Of a stretch of 64,000 nt of DNA, positions 1 through 7,259 are shown one piece after another. The notes beneath the pieces were generated by a model. It saw nothing but the letters and a program-made list of their open reading frames with translations, was not told the origin of the DNA and made no database searches. A program made the translations under genes and the position numbers. Source of the stretch: Streptomyces tendae (GTDB lineage: Bacteria; Actinomycetota; Actinomycetes; Streptomycetales; Streptomycetaceae); assembly GCF_014650435.1 (NCBI RefSeq), contig NZ_BMUY01000003.1:310001-374000 (forward strand), given 5' to 3'. The first letter of the stretch is position 1. Each line of letters begins with the position of its first letter.

Positions 1-105
1 GTCGACTTCATCGACGCCATGTGGGCCGTCGTCAACTGGCAGGACGTGGCCAGGCGCTACGAGGCCGCCAAGTCCCGCACCAACACCCTGCTGCTGGCCC
101 CCTGA
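1..105 (+). CDS. Superoxide dismutase (Fe/Mn family), C-terminal fragment
   Basis: This is the last 34 codons of a gene that begins outside the window, ending in TGA at 103-105. The encoded tail contains [16 protein letters not shown]. The block V-V-N-W followed by an amphipathic helix is the characteristic end of Fe/Mn superoxide dismutases, enzymes that dismutate superoxide to oxygen and hydrogen peroxide in the cytoplasm. The metal ligands lie upstream and cannot be seen. Only this short piece is available, so the call rests on the C-terminal signature. Neighbouring gene order resembles that around sodF in Streptomyces coelicolor, which supports it. A strong terminator follows at 171-209, so the gene ends its transcript here. 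Confidence 0.78.
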
Positions 106-170
106 GAGCCGGCCCCCGATCGCCCTGCCTCGTGATCGTCTTCTCAACCTTCACCGGGCAGGCGGAATGA

Positions 171-209
171 GGAGAGCCCCCGCGAGGACGTGACTCGCGG
201 GGGCTCTCC
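171..209 (+). terminator. Intrinsic terminator after the superoxide dismutase gene
   Basis: A perfect 16-bp inverted repeat (171-186 with 194-209, core GAGAGCCCCCGCGAG) encloses a 7-nt loop. It lies 65 bases after the stop codon. There is no long T tract, which is usual for Streptomyces terminators. Confidence 0.85.
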
Positions 210-274
210 GTCTCCCCGACGGTCCTTGCCGTCTCCCCCGGTGGTCCTTCCCGTCTCGCCCGTCGGTCGCCGTC

Positions 275-303
275 TGGGCAGGGCGGTGCCGCTTTGCTAG
301 CTT
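275..303 (+). promoter_or_regulatory. Candidate promoter firing a leaderless transcript at 311
   Basis: A -35-like TGGGCA (275-280) is separated by 17 bp from a -10-like TAGCTT (298-303), which fits the actinobacterial TAnnnT consensus. The expected start of transcription is 310-311, which is exactly the ATG of the small ORF at 311. The spacing is what is seen directly; promoter function is inferred. Confidence 0.5.
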
Positions 304-310
304 CGAACAC

Positions 311-403
311 ATGGTTGCCCAGGCCCGGAACTTCACGTCGCGTCGCTATGTCGACCTGCGACGCCAGGGCACCGCCACCTGTCGCCGTCCTCGCGTGAGC
401 TGA
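311..403 (+). CDS. Short regulatory leader peptide (SRRYVDL...C type)
   Basis: A 30-codon ORF beginning ATG at 311 and ending TGA at 401-403, too short for routine gene callers. Its core reads TSRRYVDLRRQGTATC. From memory, short Streptomyces ORFs with the pattern (S/T)RR(H/Y)VDLxR...C are listed as putative leader peptides and are often upstream of sulfur-metabolism genes. There is no Shine-Dalgarno sequence, and a predicted promoter places transcription start at the ATG, so it is probably translated leaderless. The single cysteine codon is TGT, near the end. It sits 127 bases upstream of the ROK regulator at 531 and may control it by attenuation. The coding status is inferred from motif, promoter spacing and location. 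Neither expression nor function is proven. Confidence 0.6.
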   Translation: MVAQARNFTSRRYVDLRRQGTATCRRPRVS

Positions 404-530
404 CGGGGCACCACACCCGGGTGCACCCGTCGCACGAGTCAGCAGATCCGTGAGGCGGGCGGGGTGGAACCGGCGCGCCTCCGACCGATCAGACGGCGCA
501 GTGTCGGACCGTTCCGGAGGAGAACCACCC

Positions 531-1730
531 ATGCCCCGTACCGCGGCAACCCTGACCGCTTCCCCCGTGCCGCGCGGCGCGGGCCACGGCCGGCGGCGGG
601 CCACCGCCGGCGTCGTCCTGCGCTCCGTGCTGGAGCACGGGCCGGTGGCGCGCAGCACCATCGCCCGGCTGACCGGGCTGTCCCCGGCGTCCGTGACGGA
701 CTACTGCGCGCACTTCACCCGGCTCGGACTGGTCCGCGAGGCCGAGCCGCCGCGGCGCGCGAAGGGGGCGGGCCGCCCGCACGTGCCGCTGGACCTCGAC
801 GACTCGCGGTTCGTGGTCGGCGGGGTGCACGTGGCCGTCCCGTACACCACGGTCGCGCTGCTCGATCTGCGCGGCCGGGTGGTGCGGCAGCGGGAACTGA
901 AGCACGGGCGGACCGACCCGCCGTGGGTGCTGGACCGCGCGGCGCGGGCGCTGGCGGCGATGCTGGCCGAGGTCCGGGACGTCCGCCCGCTCGGGGTGGG
1001 GGTGGCGGCCGGCGGCTGGGTCGACCGGGACTCCGGCGTGGTCGTCGAGCACGGGCTGCTGGGCTGGCGCGACGTGCCGGTGCGGGAGATGCTCGGCGCC
1101 CGCACCGGGCTGCCGGTCCATGTCGACGGCCACGCACGGGCGTTGGTCAACGGCGAGCGGCTCTTCGGGCGGGCCCGGGGCAGCGGGAGCGTGCTGCACC
1201 TCTTCGTCGGCAACGTGGTGGACGCGGCGTTCGCCACCCACGACGAGGTGCACCACGGGCCGCGTTCGCAGGCGGGCACGATCGCGCACCTGCCGGTGCC
1301 GGGCGGCGACGAGCCGTGCCCGTGCGGCGGTACCGGCTGCCTCCAGGCGGAGTTGGGCGAGCGGACCCTGTGCCGCCGGGCCCGCGCGGCCGGGATCAGC
1401 GACGGGGTCAATCCGCGACACGTGCTCGCCGCGGCGAACGCGGGCGACCCGGTGGCGGCCGCGCTGCTGCTGGAGAGGTCGCGGGCGACCGGCCGGGCGG
1501 TGGGGCTGCTGACGGACGTCCTCAACCCGGAGACGGTGGTGGTGACCGAGATCGGCGCCATGCACCGGGAGGACTGCCTGGCCGCGCTGCGGGAGGCGGT
1601 CGGCACGGAACGCGCGGCGGACGTCTTCGCCACGAGTTTTCCCGATTCCGTGCTGGCCGTCGCCGGCGGCTCGGTCGTTCTGGACGTGCTCTACCGGGAT
1701 CCGCTGGGCGCTTCGGCCGAGGCCAATTAA
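531..1730 (+). CDS. ROK-family transcriptional regulator
   Basis: 399 residues. The first ~80 residues form a winged-helix domain (LARLTGLSPASVTDY-like helix-turn-helix around residues 35-60). The rest is a ROK sugar-kinase-like domain with the zinc motif CPCGGTGC followed by L-Q-A-E near the middle. Start chosen at ATG 531 because GGAGGAG (516-522) lies 8 nt upstream; an in-frame ATG at 450 has no such site. ROK regulators usually sense sugars or sugar phosphates. Here the neighbour downstream is a sulfonate-type uptake and oxidation operon, and a leader-peptide ORF lies upstream, so a sulfur-related role is possible but unproven. A perfect palindrome CGGGTGCACCCG (418-429) in its leader could be an operator or a hairpin. 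Confidence 0.85.
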   Translation: MPRTAATLTASPVPRGAGHGRRRATAGVVLRSVLEHGPVARSTIARLTGLSPASVTDYCAHFTRLGLVREAEPPRRAKGAGRPHVPLDLDDSRFVVGGVHVAVPYTTVALLDLRGRVVRQRELKHGRTDPPWVLDRAARALAAMLAEVRDVRPLGVGVAAGGWVDRDSGVVVEHGLLGWRDVPVREMLGARTGLPVHVDGHARALVNGERLFGRARGSGSVLHLFVGNVVDAAFATHDEVHHGPRSQAGTIAHLPVPGGDEPCPCGGTGCLQAELGERTLCRRARAAGISDGVNPRHVLAAANAGDPVAAALLLERSRATGRAVGLLTDVLNPETVVVTEIGAMHREDCLAALREAVGTERAADVFATSFPDSVLAVAGGSVVLDVLYRDPLGASAEAN

Positions 1731-1747
1731 TTCAGAAACGCGGAATG

Positions 1748-1777
1748 TTGACACGGATCACCGAGGACCGGAAGCAT
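1748..1777 (+). promoter_or_regulatory. Candidate promoter of the sulfonate operon
   Basis: A perfect TTGACA (1748-1753) is followed 18 bp later by AAGCAT (1772-1777), a weak -10. The start of transcription would fall at about 1784-1785, coinciding with the ATG of the Cys-rich ORF at 1785. This suggests a leaderless mRNA. Confidence 0.5.
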
Positions 1778-1784
1778 TCACCCC

Positions 1785-1811
1785 ATGAGCTGTCGCACCC
1801 TCTGTTGCTGA
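1785..1811 (+). CDS. Polycysteine leader peptide MSCRTLCC (cysteine attenuator)
   Basis: An eight-codon ORF, ATG 1785 to TGA 1809-1811, encoding MSCRTLCC. Three of eight codons are cysteine (TGT, TGT, TGC), two adjacent just before the stop. That is a striking enrichment for a rare amino acid in a GC-rich genome that normally prefers TGC. A TTGACA promoter predicts transcription starting at its ATG. Leaderless polycysteine uORFs that attenuate downstream sulfur genes according to cysteine supply are known in mycobacteria. The gene downstream here is the lipoprotein of a sulfonate-type importer at 1979. I infer that ribosomes pausing at the Cys codons when cysteine is scarce alter the folding of 1812-1978 and raise expression of the operon. 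Confidence 0.65.
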   Translation: MSCRTLCC

Positions 1812-1847
1812 CGCCCCGGCGCGCCCGGTGCGCGTATCCCGCTGCGT

Positions 1848-1911
1848 GAATTCCCTTTTCCGTCGCCGGAATTCCGCATGCCTCACTGCCCGGCACCACC
1901 TTGCTGTGCCG
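1848..1911 (+). promoter_or_regulatory. Hairpins in the leader between the Cys uORF and the importer gene
   Basis: Two short stems follow the uORF: GAATTCC (1848-1854) with GGAATTC (1868-1874), loop 13 nt, and CGGCAC (1891-1896) with GTGCCG (1906-1911), loop 9 nt, followed by a TTTCC stretch. They could be the attenuator elements acted on by ribosome stalling at 1803-1808. Function is inferred only. Confidence 0.35.
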
Positions 1912-1978
1912 ATTTCCGTCTTCCCGGCTGCCGTCGTGCCCCGCCGTGCCCCGTCCGTATGAATCAGGGAGTCCTCCC

Positions 1979-3043
1979 ATGCCCCCTCCACCTGCCACAG
2001 GCCTCGACCGCCGCCTCTTCCTCACCTCGCTGATCGGTGCCTCGGCAGCCGTCGCCGGGCTCGGCGGCTGCGCCGACGGCAGTGCCGCCGCCGAGACGAA
2101 GGGCGCCTCCACCGCTCCGCTGGCCGACAAGGTGCCCGAGGGCACCAGTCTGAAGATCTCCTCCTATCAGAACACCCAGCAGATCCAGTTCGAACTGGCC
2201 CGGCTGAAGGTTCCGTTCGAGGTGTCGGACTGGCTGAACATCGGGGCGGGACCCGACGTCATCAACGCCTTCCGGGCGAACTCCCTGGACCTCGCCAACA
2301 ACGCGGGAATTCCACCGATCCAGGCCCATTACCAGGGTTTCAAGGCGAAGATCGTCGCAATCAACGTCACTCGTAAACCGAACTACCTGTTCGCCACGAA
2401 ACCCGGCAGCGACATCCGCACCCCGGCCGACTTCGAGGGCCGGAAGCTGGCCTTCTCCCAGGGGCAGGCGCAGGGCGTCGTGCTGCTGCGGGCGCTGAAG
2501 AAGGCCGGGCTCGCCTACGACCAGGTGGAACTGGTGCCGCTGACCAGCAACCAGTTCCTGACCGCGCTCCAGTCCGGCCAGGTGGACATCGCACCGCTCG
2601 CCAACAGCCAGGCGCCCGCCTATCTGAACCAGTACGGGTCCAAGGGCGCGCACACCATCGAGACCGACGTGGTCGACCTGCTCAGCCTGCTGTGGGCACC
2701 GCAGTCCGTACTGAACGACCGCGCGAAGGCCGCCGCCGTCGCCGCCTACATCCCGCAGTGGGTCAAGGGGCTCGTCTGGACGTGGGAGCACCCGGACCAG
2801 TGGAACAGGGAGTACTACGTCAAGACGCAGAACCTGACCCTCGCGCAGGCTCAGGCCGTCACCGACCTGGCCAACAAGCCGCTGTTCCCGCCGAGCTGGG
2901 ACGAGGCGATCGCCTGGGAGCAGGAGACGGCGGACCTGCTGGCGGAGGGCGGCTTCGTGAAGGAGTTCGACGTGACACAGCTCTTCGACCGCCGCTTCGA
3001 GGCCATCGCGGCACGGGCCGCGACGGCGGAGTACCGGAGGTGA
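1979..3043 (+). CDS. ABC importer substrate-binding lipoprotein, sulfonate/taurine (SsuA/TauA/NrtA) type
   Basis: 354 residues. The N terminus carries a twin-arginine signal (DRRLFLT, arginines 11-12) followed by a lipobox LGGC with the lipidated cysteine at residue 31, so the protein is exported by Tat and anchored outside the membrane. The remainder resembles NMT1/SsuA-type periplasmic binding folds, for example the segments KIVAINVTRKPNYLF and FEGRKLAFSQGQAQG. It should capture an organosulfonate or related sulfur/nitrogen compound. Start at ATG 1979 is supported by AGGGAG at 1966-1971; longer in-frame starts lack this. It heads an operon of permease, ATPase, monooxygenase and dioxygenase. 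The exact ligand cannot be read from the sequence. Confidence 0.88.
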   Translation: MPPPPATGLDRRLFLTSLIGASAAVAGLGGCADGSAAAETKGASTAPLADKVPEGTSLKISSYQNTQQIQFELARLKVPFEVSDWLNIGAGPDVINAFRANSLDLANNAGIPPIQAHYQGFKAKIVAINVTRKPNYLFATKPGSDIRTPADFEGRKLAFSQGQAQGVVLLRALKKAGLAYDQVELVPLTSNQFLTALQSGQVDIAPLANSQAPAYLNQYGSKGAHTIETDVVDLLSLLWAPQSVLNDRAKAAAVAAYIPQWVKGLVWTWEHPDQWNREYYVKTQNLTLAQAQAVTDLANKPLFPPSWDEAIAWEQETADLLAEGGFVKEFDVTQLFDRRFEAIAARAATAEYRR

Positions 3044-3048
3044 GCGCC

Positions 3049-3894
3049 GTGACCACCACCCTCGCGACCGCCGAGAGCGCGGTCACCGTCGCCGAGGACG
3101 CCCACCAGGTGCGCAGGCGCCGCCGCCTCTCGCCCGGGAAGCAGTGGCCGGCCGCCCGGCTCGCCGGACCGCTGCTGGTGGTCGTCCTGTGGACGGCCGC
3201 CTCCGCCGCCGGCACGCTGGATCCCGGCGCGATCCCGGCGCCCTGGACGGTGGCGGAGACGGCCGGCCGGCTGTGGTCGGACGGGACGCTCGCCACCGAC
3301 GTCGTCACCTCGCTGCGCCGGGCGGCGATCGGGTTCTCGATCGGGCTGGGCGCCGGGGTGCTGCTGGCGCTGGCCGCCGGGCTCAGCCGGGTGGGCGACG
3401 CCCTGATCGACGGGACGGTGCAGCTCAACCGGGCCGTTCCGACGCTGGGCCTGATCCCGCTGTTCATTCTGTGGCTGGGCATCGGGGAGACCTTCAAGAT
3501 CGCCATCATCGCGATCGTCGTGTACATCCCGATGTACCTGAACACGCACGCCGCGCTGTCCGGCATCGACAGCCGCTACGTCGAACTGGCCGAGGTGCAG
3601 GGGCTGTCCCGGCTGCGGTTCATCCGCCAGGTGGTGATCCCCGGTTCGCTGCCCGGCTTCTTCGTGGGGCTCCGGCTCAGTGTCACCGGTTCCTGGCTGG
3701 GCCTGGTGGTGCTGGAGCAGATCAACGCCACCAGCGGCCTCGGCTACATGATGTTCCAGGCCCAGAACTACGGCCAGACGGACGTGATCCTCGTCGGCCT
3801 GCTGATCTACGGCGTCTTCGGCCTGGTCTCCGACAGCGTGGTCCGTCTGATCGAGCGGAGGGTGCTGTCGTGGCGACGCACACTGAGCAGCTGA
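3049..3894 (+). CDS. ABC importer permease, SsuC/TauC type
   Basis: 281 residues with about six membrane segments, beginning after a basic N-terminal tail (RRRRRL, ~residues 22-27). The cytoplasmic EAA loop reads ELAEVQGLSRLRFIRQVVIP, the surface that contacts the ATPase. It is the membrane channel of the importer whose binding protein precedes it and ATPase follows it. GTG 3049 is chosen because GGAGG (3036-3040) lies 8 nt before it. A GTG at 3040 overlaps the previous stop and has no room for a ribosome site. The 3' end overlaps the ATPase gene by 25 nt, suggesting translational coupling. Confidence 0.88.
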   Translation: MTTTLATAESAVTVAEDAHQVRRRRRLSPGKQWPAARLAGPLLVVVLWTAASAAGTLDPGAIPAPWTVAETAGRLWSDGTLATDVVTSLRRAAIGFSIGLGAGVLLALAAGLSRVGDALIDGTVQLNRAVPTLGLIPLFILWLGIGETFKIAIIAIVVYIPMYLNTHAALSGIDSRYVELAEVQGLSRLRFIRQVVIPGSLPGFFVGLRLSVTGSWLGLVVLEQINATSGLGYMMFQAQNYGQTDVILVGLLIYGVFGLVSDSVVRLIERRVLSWRRTLSS

Positions 3895-4601
3895 CCCGTC
3901 CGGCCGTCCGGCTGCACGGCCTGACCAGGTCCTTCCAGGGCCGTACGGTGCTCGACGGCATCGACCTCGAACTGCCCGCGGGCCAGTTCACCGCGCTGCT
4001 GGGGCACAGCGGGTCCGGCAAGAGCACGCTGCTGCGGGCCGTGGCCGGACTGGACCACGGCGTCGAGGGCGAGGGGCGGCTGTCGGCGCCGGAGCGGGGG
4101 TCGGTGGTCTTCCAGGACTCCCGGCTGCTGCCCTGGTCCCGGGTGCTGGACAACGTGCTGCTGGGCGCGGAGGGCAAGGAGGCCGCCGAGCGCGGCCGGG
4201 CCGCCCTGGCCGAGGTCGGTCTCGCGGGACGCGAACGGGCCTGGCCCGGGGAGCTGTCCGGCGGCGAGGCACAGCGGGCGGCGCTGGCCCGGGCCCTGGT
4301 GCGGGAGCCGCAACTGCTCCTCGCCGACGAGCCGTTCGGCGCGCTGGACGCCCTGACCCGGATCAGGATGCACAACCTGCTGCGGGAGCTGTGGAAGCGC
4401 CACCGGCCATCGGTGCTGCTGGTCACCCACGACGTCGACGAGGCGATCGTGCTCGCCGACCGGGTGCTGGTGCTGGAGAACGGCCGTATCGGCCTCGACC
4501 TGACCATCGACCGCCCCCATCCGCGCTCCTACCGGGAGCCGAAGCTGGGCGAGTACCGGGAGCGGCTGCTGGCCGCCCTGGGCGTGACGGAGGACCACTG
4601 A
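3870..4601 (+). CDS. ABC importer ATP-binding protein, SsuB/TauB type
   Basis: 243 residues, a single ABC ATPase domain. Visible motifs are Walker A GHSGSGKST (~residues 45-53), Q-loop region VVFQDSRLLPW, signature LSGGEAQRAALARAL, Walker B LLLADEP and switch histidine VTHDVDEA. It energises the sulfonate-type importer from the cytoplasmic side. GTG at 3870 follows GGAGGG (3857-3862) by 7 nt and lies inside the end of the permease gene. Its stop overlaps the ATG of the monooxygenase gene (TGATG), so the four genes are tightly coupled. The domain is complete and of usual family length. Confidence 0.9.
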   Translation: MATHTEQLTRPAVRLHGLTRSFQGRTVLDGIDLELPAGQFTALLGHSGSGKSTLLRAVAGLDHGVEGEGRLSAPERGSVVFQDSRLLPWSRVLDNVLLGAEGKEAAERGRAALAEVGLAGRERAWPGELSGGEAQRAALARALVREPQLLLADEPFGALDALTRIRMHNLLRELWKRHRPSVLLVTHDVDEAIVLADRVLVLENGRIGLDLTIDRPHPRSYREPKLGEYRERLLAALGVTEDH

Positions 4602-5983
4602 TGACCCGCCGGCTGCACCTGAACGCGTTCCTGATGAACACCGGTCACCACGAGGCGTCCTGGCGGCTGCCGGAGAGCGACCCGTACGCCCATGTGAGCC
4701 TCGCGCACTACGTGGACCTGGCCCGGACCGCCGAGCGCGGCACGTTCGACTCGCTGTTCCTCGCCGACGGACCGCAGCTGTGGAGCAACCTCGCGCAGCG
4801 GCCGGCCGGCGCGCTGGAACCGCTCACCCTGCTGACCGCGCTGGCCACGGCGACCGAGCACATCGGTCTCATCGCCACGGCCTCCACCTCCTACAACTCG
4901 CCCTACAACCTGGCCCGCAGGTTCGCCTCGCTGGACATCGTCAGCGGCGGCCGGGCGGGCTGGAACATCGTCACCACCGCGGGGGCCGAGGCGGCCCGCA
5001 ACTTCGGTCTGGACGCCGAGCCCGCGCACGCCGAACGCTACGCACGCGCCGCCGAGTTCGTGGACGTGGCGCTGAAGCTGTGGGACAGCTGGGAGGACGA
5101 CGCGATCCTCGCCGACAAGGCGGCCGGCGTGTGGGGCGACGACAGCCGCATCCACCCGCCGCGCCACCGGGGGACGTACTTCGGCGTCGAGGGCGCGCTC
5201 AACGTGCCCCGCACCCCGCAGGGCTACCCGCTGCTGGTGCAGGCCGGGTCCTCGACGGACGGCAAGGTGTTCGCGGCCCGGTACGCGGAGGCGGTGTTCA
5301 CCGCGCAGCAGACGCTCGAGGACGCGCGGTCCTTCTACGCCGACGTCAAGAGCCGCACCCGGCTCGCGGGGCGTGATCCGGAGCACCTCAAGGTGCTGCC
5401 GGGCATCGTCCCGGTGATCGGGTCCACCGAGGCGGAGGCACGCGCCGCGGAGCAGGTCCTGGAGGACCACATCGTGCACACGCACGGCGTGCGGCGCCTG
5501 GAGGACCTGCTGCGGCTGCAGCCCGGCACCCTGGACCTGGACGGTCCGCTGCCGGACGACCTGCCGCCGGAGAGCGCCATCGAGGGCGCCAAGAGCCGCT
5601 ACACACTGATCGTGGAGCTGGCCCGGCGCGAGAGCCTGACCGTGCGGCAGCTGATCGGGCGGCTCGGCGGCGGGCGCGGCCACCTCACCTTCACCGGGAC
5701 CCCGGAGCAGGTGGCCGACGAGATCGAGACGTGGTTCACCCGGGGTGCGGCCGACGGCTTCAACATCATGCCGCCGGTGCTGCCCTCGGGCCTGGAGACT
5801 TTCGTGGACCACGTCGTCCCGATCCTGCGCGAGCGCGGCCTGCTGCGCACCGCGTACGGGCCACGGCAGACCCTGCGCGAGCGCTACGGGCTGCCCCGGC
5901 CCCGCAACCAGTACGTCAGCGACGTCGCCGAACTCCCCGGCTCGGCCACGGCCGGGGCGCCGGCCGCACTCACCCGTATCTGA
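4601..5983 (+). CDS. FMN-dependent monooxygenase, NtaA/SnaA/DszA/SoxA family
   Basis: 460 residues of the luciferase-like TIM-barrel type. Family hallmarks are the opening LNAFLMNTGHHEASW, the ATASTSYNSPYNLARRF block and the segment SGGRAGWNIVTT followed by N-F-G. Such enzymes take reduced FMN from a separate reductase and insert oxygen to break C-N or C-S bonds; DszA and SfnG-like members release sulfur. In an operon with a sulfonate-type importer and a TauD homologue, oxidative desulfurisation of an imported compound is the likely role. No flavin reductase gene is nearby, so one must be supplied elsewhere. ATG 4601 overlaps the previous stop codon. Confidence 0.87.
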   Translation: MTRRLHLNAFLMNTGHHEASWRLPESDPYAHVSLAHYVDLARTAERGTFDSLFLADGPQLWSNLAQRPAGALEPLTLLTALATATEHIGLIATASTSYNSPYNLARRFASLDIVSGGRAGWNIVTTAGAEAARNFGLDAEPAHAERYARAAEFVDVALKLWDSWEDDAILADKAAGVWGDDSRIHPPRHRGTYFGVEGALNVPRTPQGYPLLVQAGSSTDGKVFAARYAEAVFTAQQTLEDARSFYADVKSRTRLAGRDPEHLKVLPGIVPVIGSTEAEARAAEQVLEDHIVHTHGVRRLEDLLRLQPGTLDLDGPLPDDLPPESAIEGAKSRYTLIVELARRESLTVRQLIGRLGGGRGHLTFTGTPEQVADEIETWFTRGAADGFNIMPPVLPSGLETFVDHVVPILRERGLLRTAYGPRQTLRERYGLPRPRNQYVSDVAELPGSATAGAPAALTRI

Positions 5984-5997
5984 GAGAGGAACCCGCC

Positions 5998-6891
5998 ATG
6001 AGCGATCTGCGGATCACCAAGATCACCTCCCGTATCGGCGCGAAGGTGTCCGGCGTCGACATCGCCCGGCCGCCGGCCGCGGCCACCGTCACCGCGCTGG
6101 GTGCCGCCCTGGCCGAGCACAAGGCGCTGGTCTTCGACGACGTGGACCTCGACGACGAGGGCCAGCAGGCCTTCGTGCGCGCCTTCGGGGACCTGACCAC
6201 CGCCCACCCGACGGTCGGCGCCGTGGACGGCGCCCCGAACGTGCTGCCGGTGGACAGCGAGCGGGGCCGTGCCAACCACTGGCACACCGACGTCACCTTC
6301 GTCCTCAATCCGCCGCAGGCCACCTCGCTGCGCAGCCTGACGGTCCCGCCGTACGGCGGCGAGACGCTGATCGCGTCCTCGGCGGGCGCCTACCGGGACC
6401 TGCCCGAGCCGCTGCGGCGGCTGGCCGACGGCCTGTGGGCGGAGCACACCAACGACTACGACTACGCGGTGGCGGACGAGGACATCGACGCGGAGAAGGC
6501 CGCGCAGCGGTCCCGGTTCACCTCGATCAAGTACCGCACGGCCCACCCGGTGGTGCGGGTCCACCCGCTGACCGGTGAGCGCGGACTGTTCATCGGCGGG
6601 TTCGCGCAGCGGATCGTGGGCCTGTCGGTGGGCGAGTCGCGCAAGCTGCTCGAACTGCTCCAGTCATACGTCACCCGCCCGGAGAACGTGCTGCGGCACC
6701 GCTGGTCGGAGAACCAGCTGGTGCTGTTCGACAACCGGATCACCCAGCACTACGCCGTCGACAACTACGACGGCCGGCCGCGCCGGCTGCACCGGGTGAC
6801 GCTGGCCGGCCCCGTGCCGGTGGGCATCGAGGGCAAGGAGAGCTACTCGATCGAGGGGGACGCCTCGCACTACACCCCGGTCGCCGCGTAA
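5998..6891 (+). CDS. TauD/TfdA-family 2-oxoglutarate-dependent dioxygenase
   Basis: 297 residues. The Fe(II) facial triad is visible as H96 and D98 in NHWHTDVTF plus a distal histidine in ITQHYAVDNYDG, and a conserved arginine follows in GRPRRLHRV for 2-oxoglutarate binding. TauD enzymes hydroxylate the carbon next to a sulfonate, releasing sulfite. With the FMN monooxygenase before it, the cell has two oxidative routes for organosulfur compounds. The gene starts 14 nt after the monooxygenase stop with AGAGAGG upstream. It is the last gene of the operon; a long hairpin follows. Alternative substrates (2,4-D-like aryloxy acids, alkyl sulfates) cannot be excluded. Confidence 0.87.
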   Translation: MSDLRITKITSRIGAKVSGVDIARPPAAATVTALGAALAEHKALVFDDVDLDDEGQQAFVRAFGDLTTAHPTVGAVDGAPNVLPVDSERGRANHWHTDVTFVLNPPQATSLRSLTVPPYGGETLIASSAGAYRDLPEPLRRLADGLWAEHTNDYDYAVADEDIDAEKAAQRSRFTSIKYRTAHPVVRVHPLTGERGLFIGGFAQRIVGLSVGESRKLLELLQSYVTRPENVLRHRWSENQLVLFDNRITQHYAVDNYDGRPRRLHRVTLAGPVPVGIEGKESYSIEGDASHYTPVAA

Positions 6892-6928
6892 CGGCGGTCG
6901 GGACCCGGCACCTGCGAGCGCAGGGGTA

Positions 6929-6978
6929 GGGCGCCTCCTCGGGGGGAAATGACTCACCGTTCACCCGAGGAGGCGCTC
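6929..6978 (+). promoter_or_regulatory. Long hairpin burying the ribosome-binding site of the next gene
   Basis: GCGCCTCCTCGGG (6931-6943) pairs perfectly with CCCGAGGAGGCGC (6964-6976), with two more pairs possible at the base and a 20-nt loop. The right arm contains the GAGGAGG ribosome site of the gene starting at 6979. It may act as terminator of the dioxygenase operon, as a translation block, or both. Confidence 0.6.
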
Positions 6979-7200
6979 ATGGCGTACGTACGGTGTCCGA
7001 ACTGCGGCGACACGATGCACGAGTTCCGCGACCTGGAGGGGGACGAGGAGAAGGCGGCGGCGCGGCGGGCGCTCGGCGAACTGCCGGCCGGGGAGGTCTT
7101 CGTCGCCAAGGCCTACCACCGCTGCACGTACAACGGCTGCCGCCGGATCCAGCGCAAGGACCGGTGGTGGGTCGGCGCGACGCTGCCCGAGGAGGACTGA
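6979..7200 (+). CDS. Small zinc-ribbon-like protein, unknown function
   Basis: 73 residues. It opens with CPNCG and has a second pair of cysteines in HRCTYNGC, so a CxxC...CxxxxC metal-binding knuckle is likely. The centre is acidic and helical (EGDEEKAAARRA). ATG 6979 is preferred over ATG 6949 because GAGGAGG (6967-6973) sits 5 nt before it. That ribosome site lies inside a 13-bp hairpin (6931-6976), which should limit translation unless the stem is opened. No function is recognised. It lies between the dioxygenase operon and a convergent reductase gene. Confidence 0.7.
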   Translation: MAYVRCPNCGDTMHEFRDLEGDEEKAAARRALGELPAGEVFVAKAYHRCTYNGCRRIQRKDRWWVGATLPEED

Positions 7201-7259
7201 CCGCCCGCCCCGTGACCCCGCGTCCCCGAGGAGGGGGCGCGGGGACACGCGTGCCCTGC

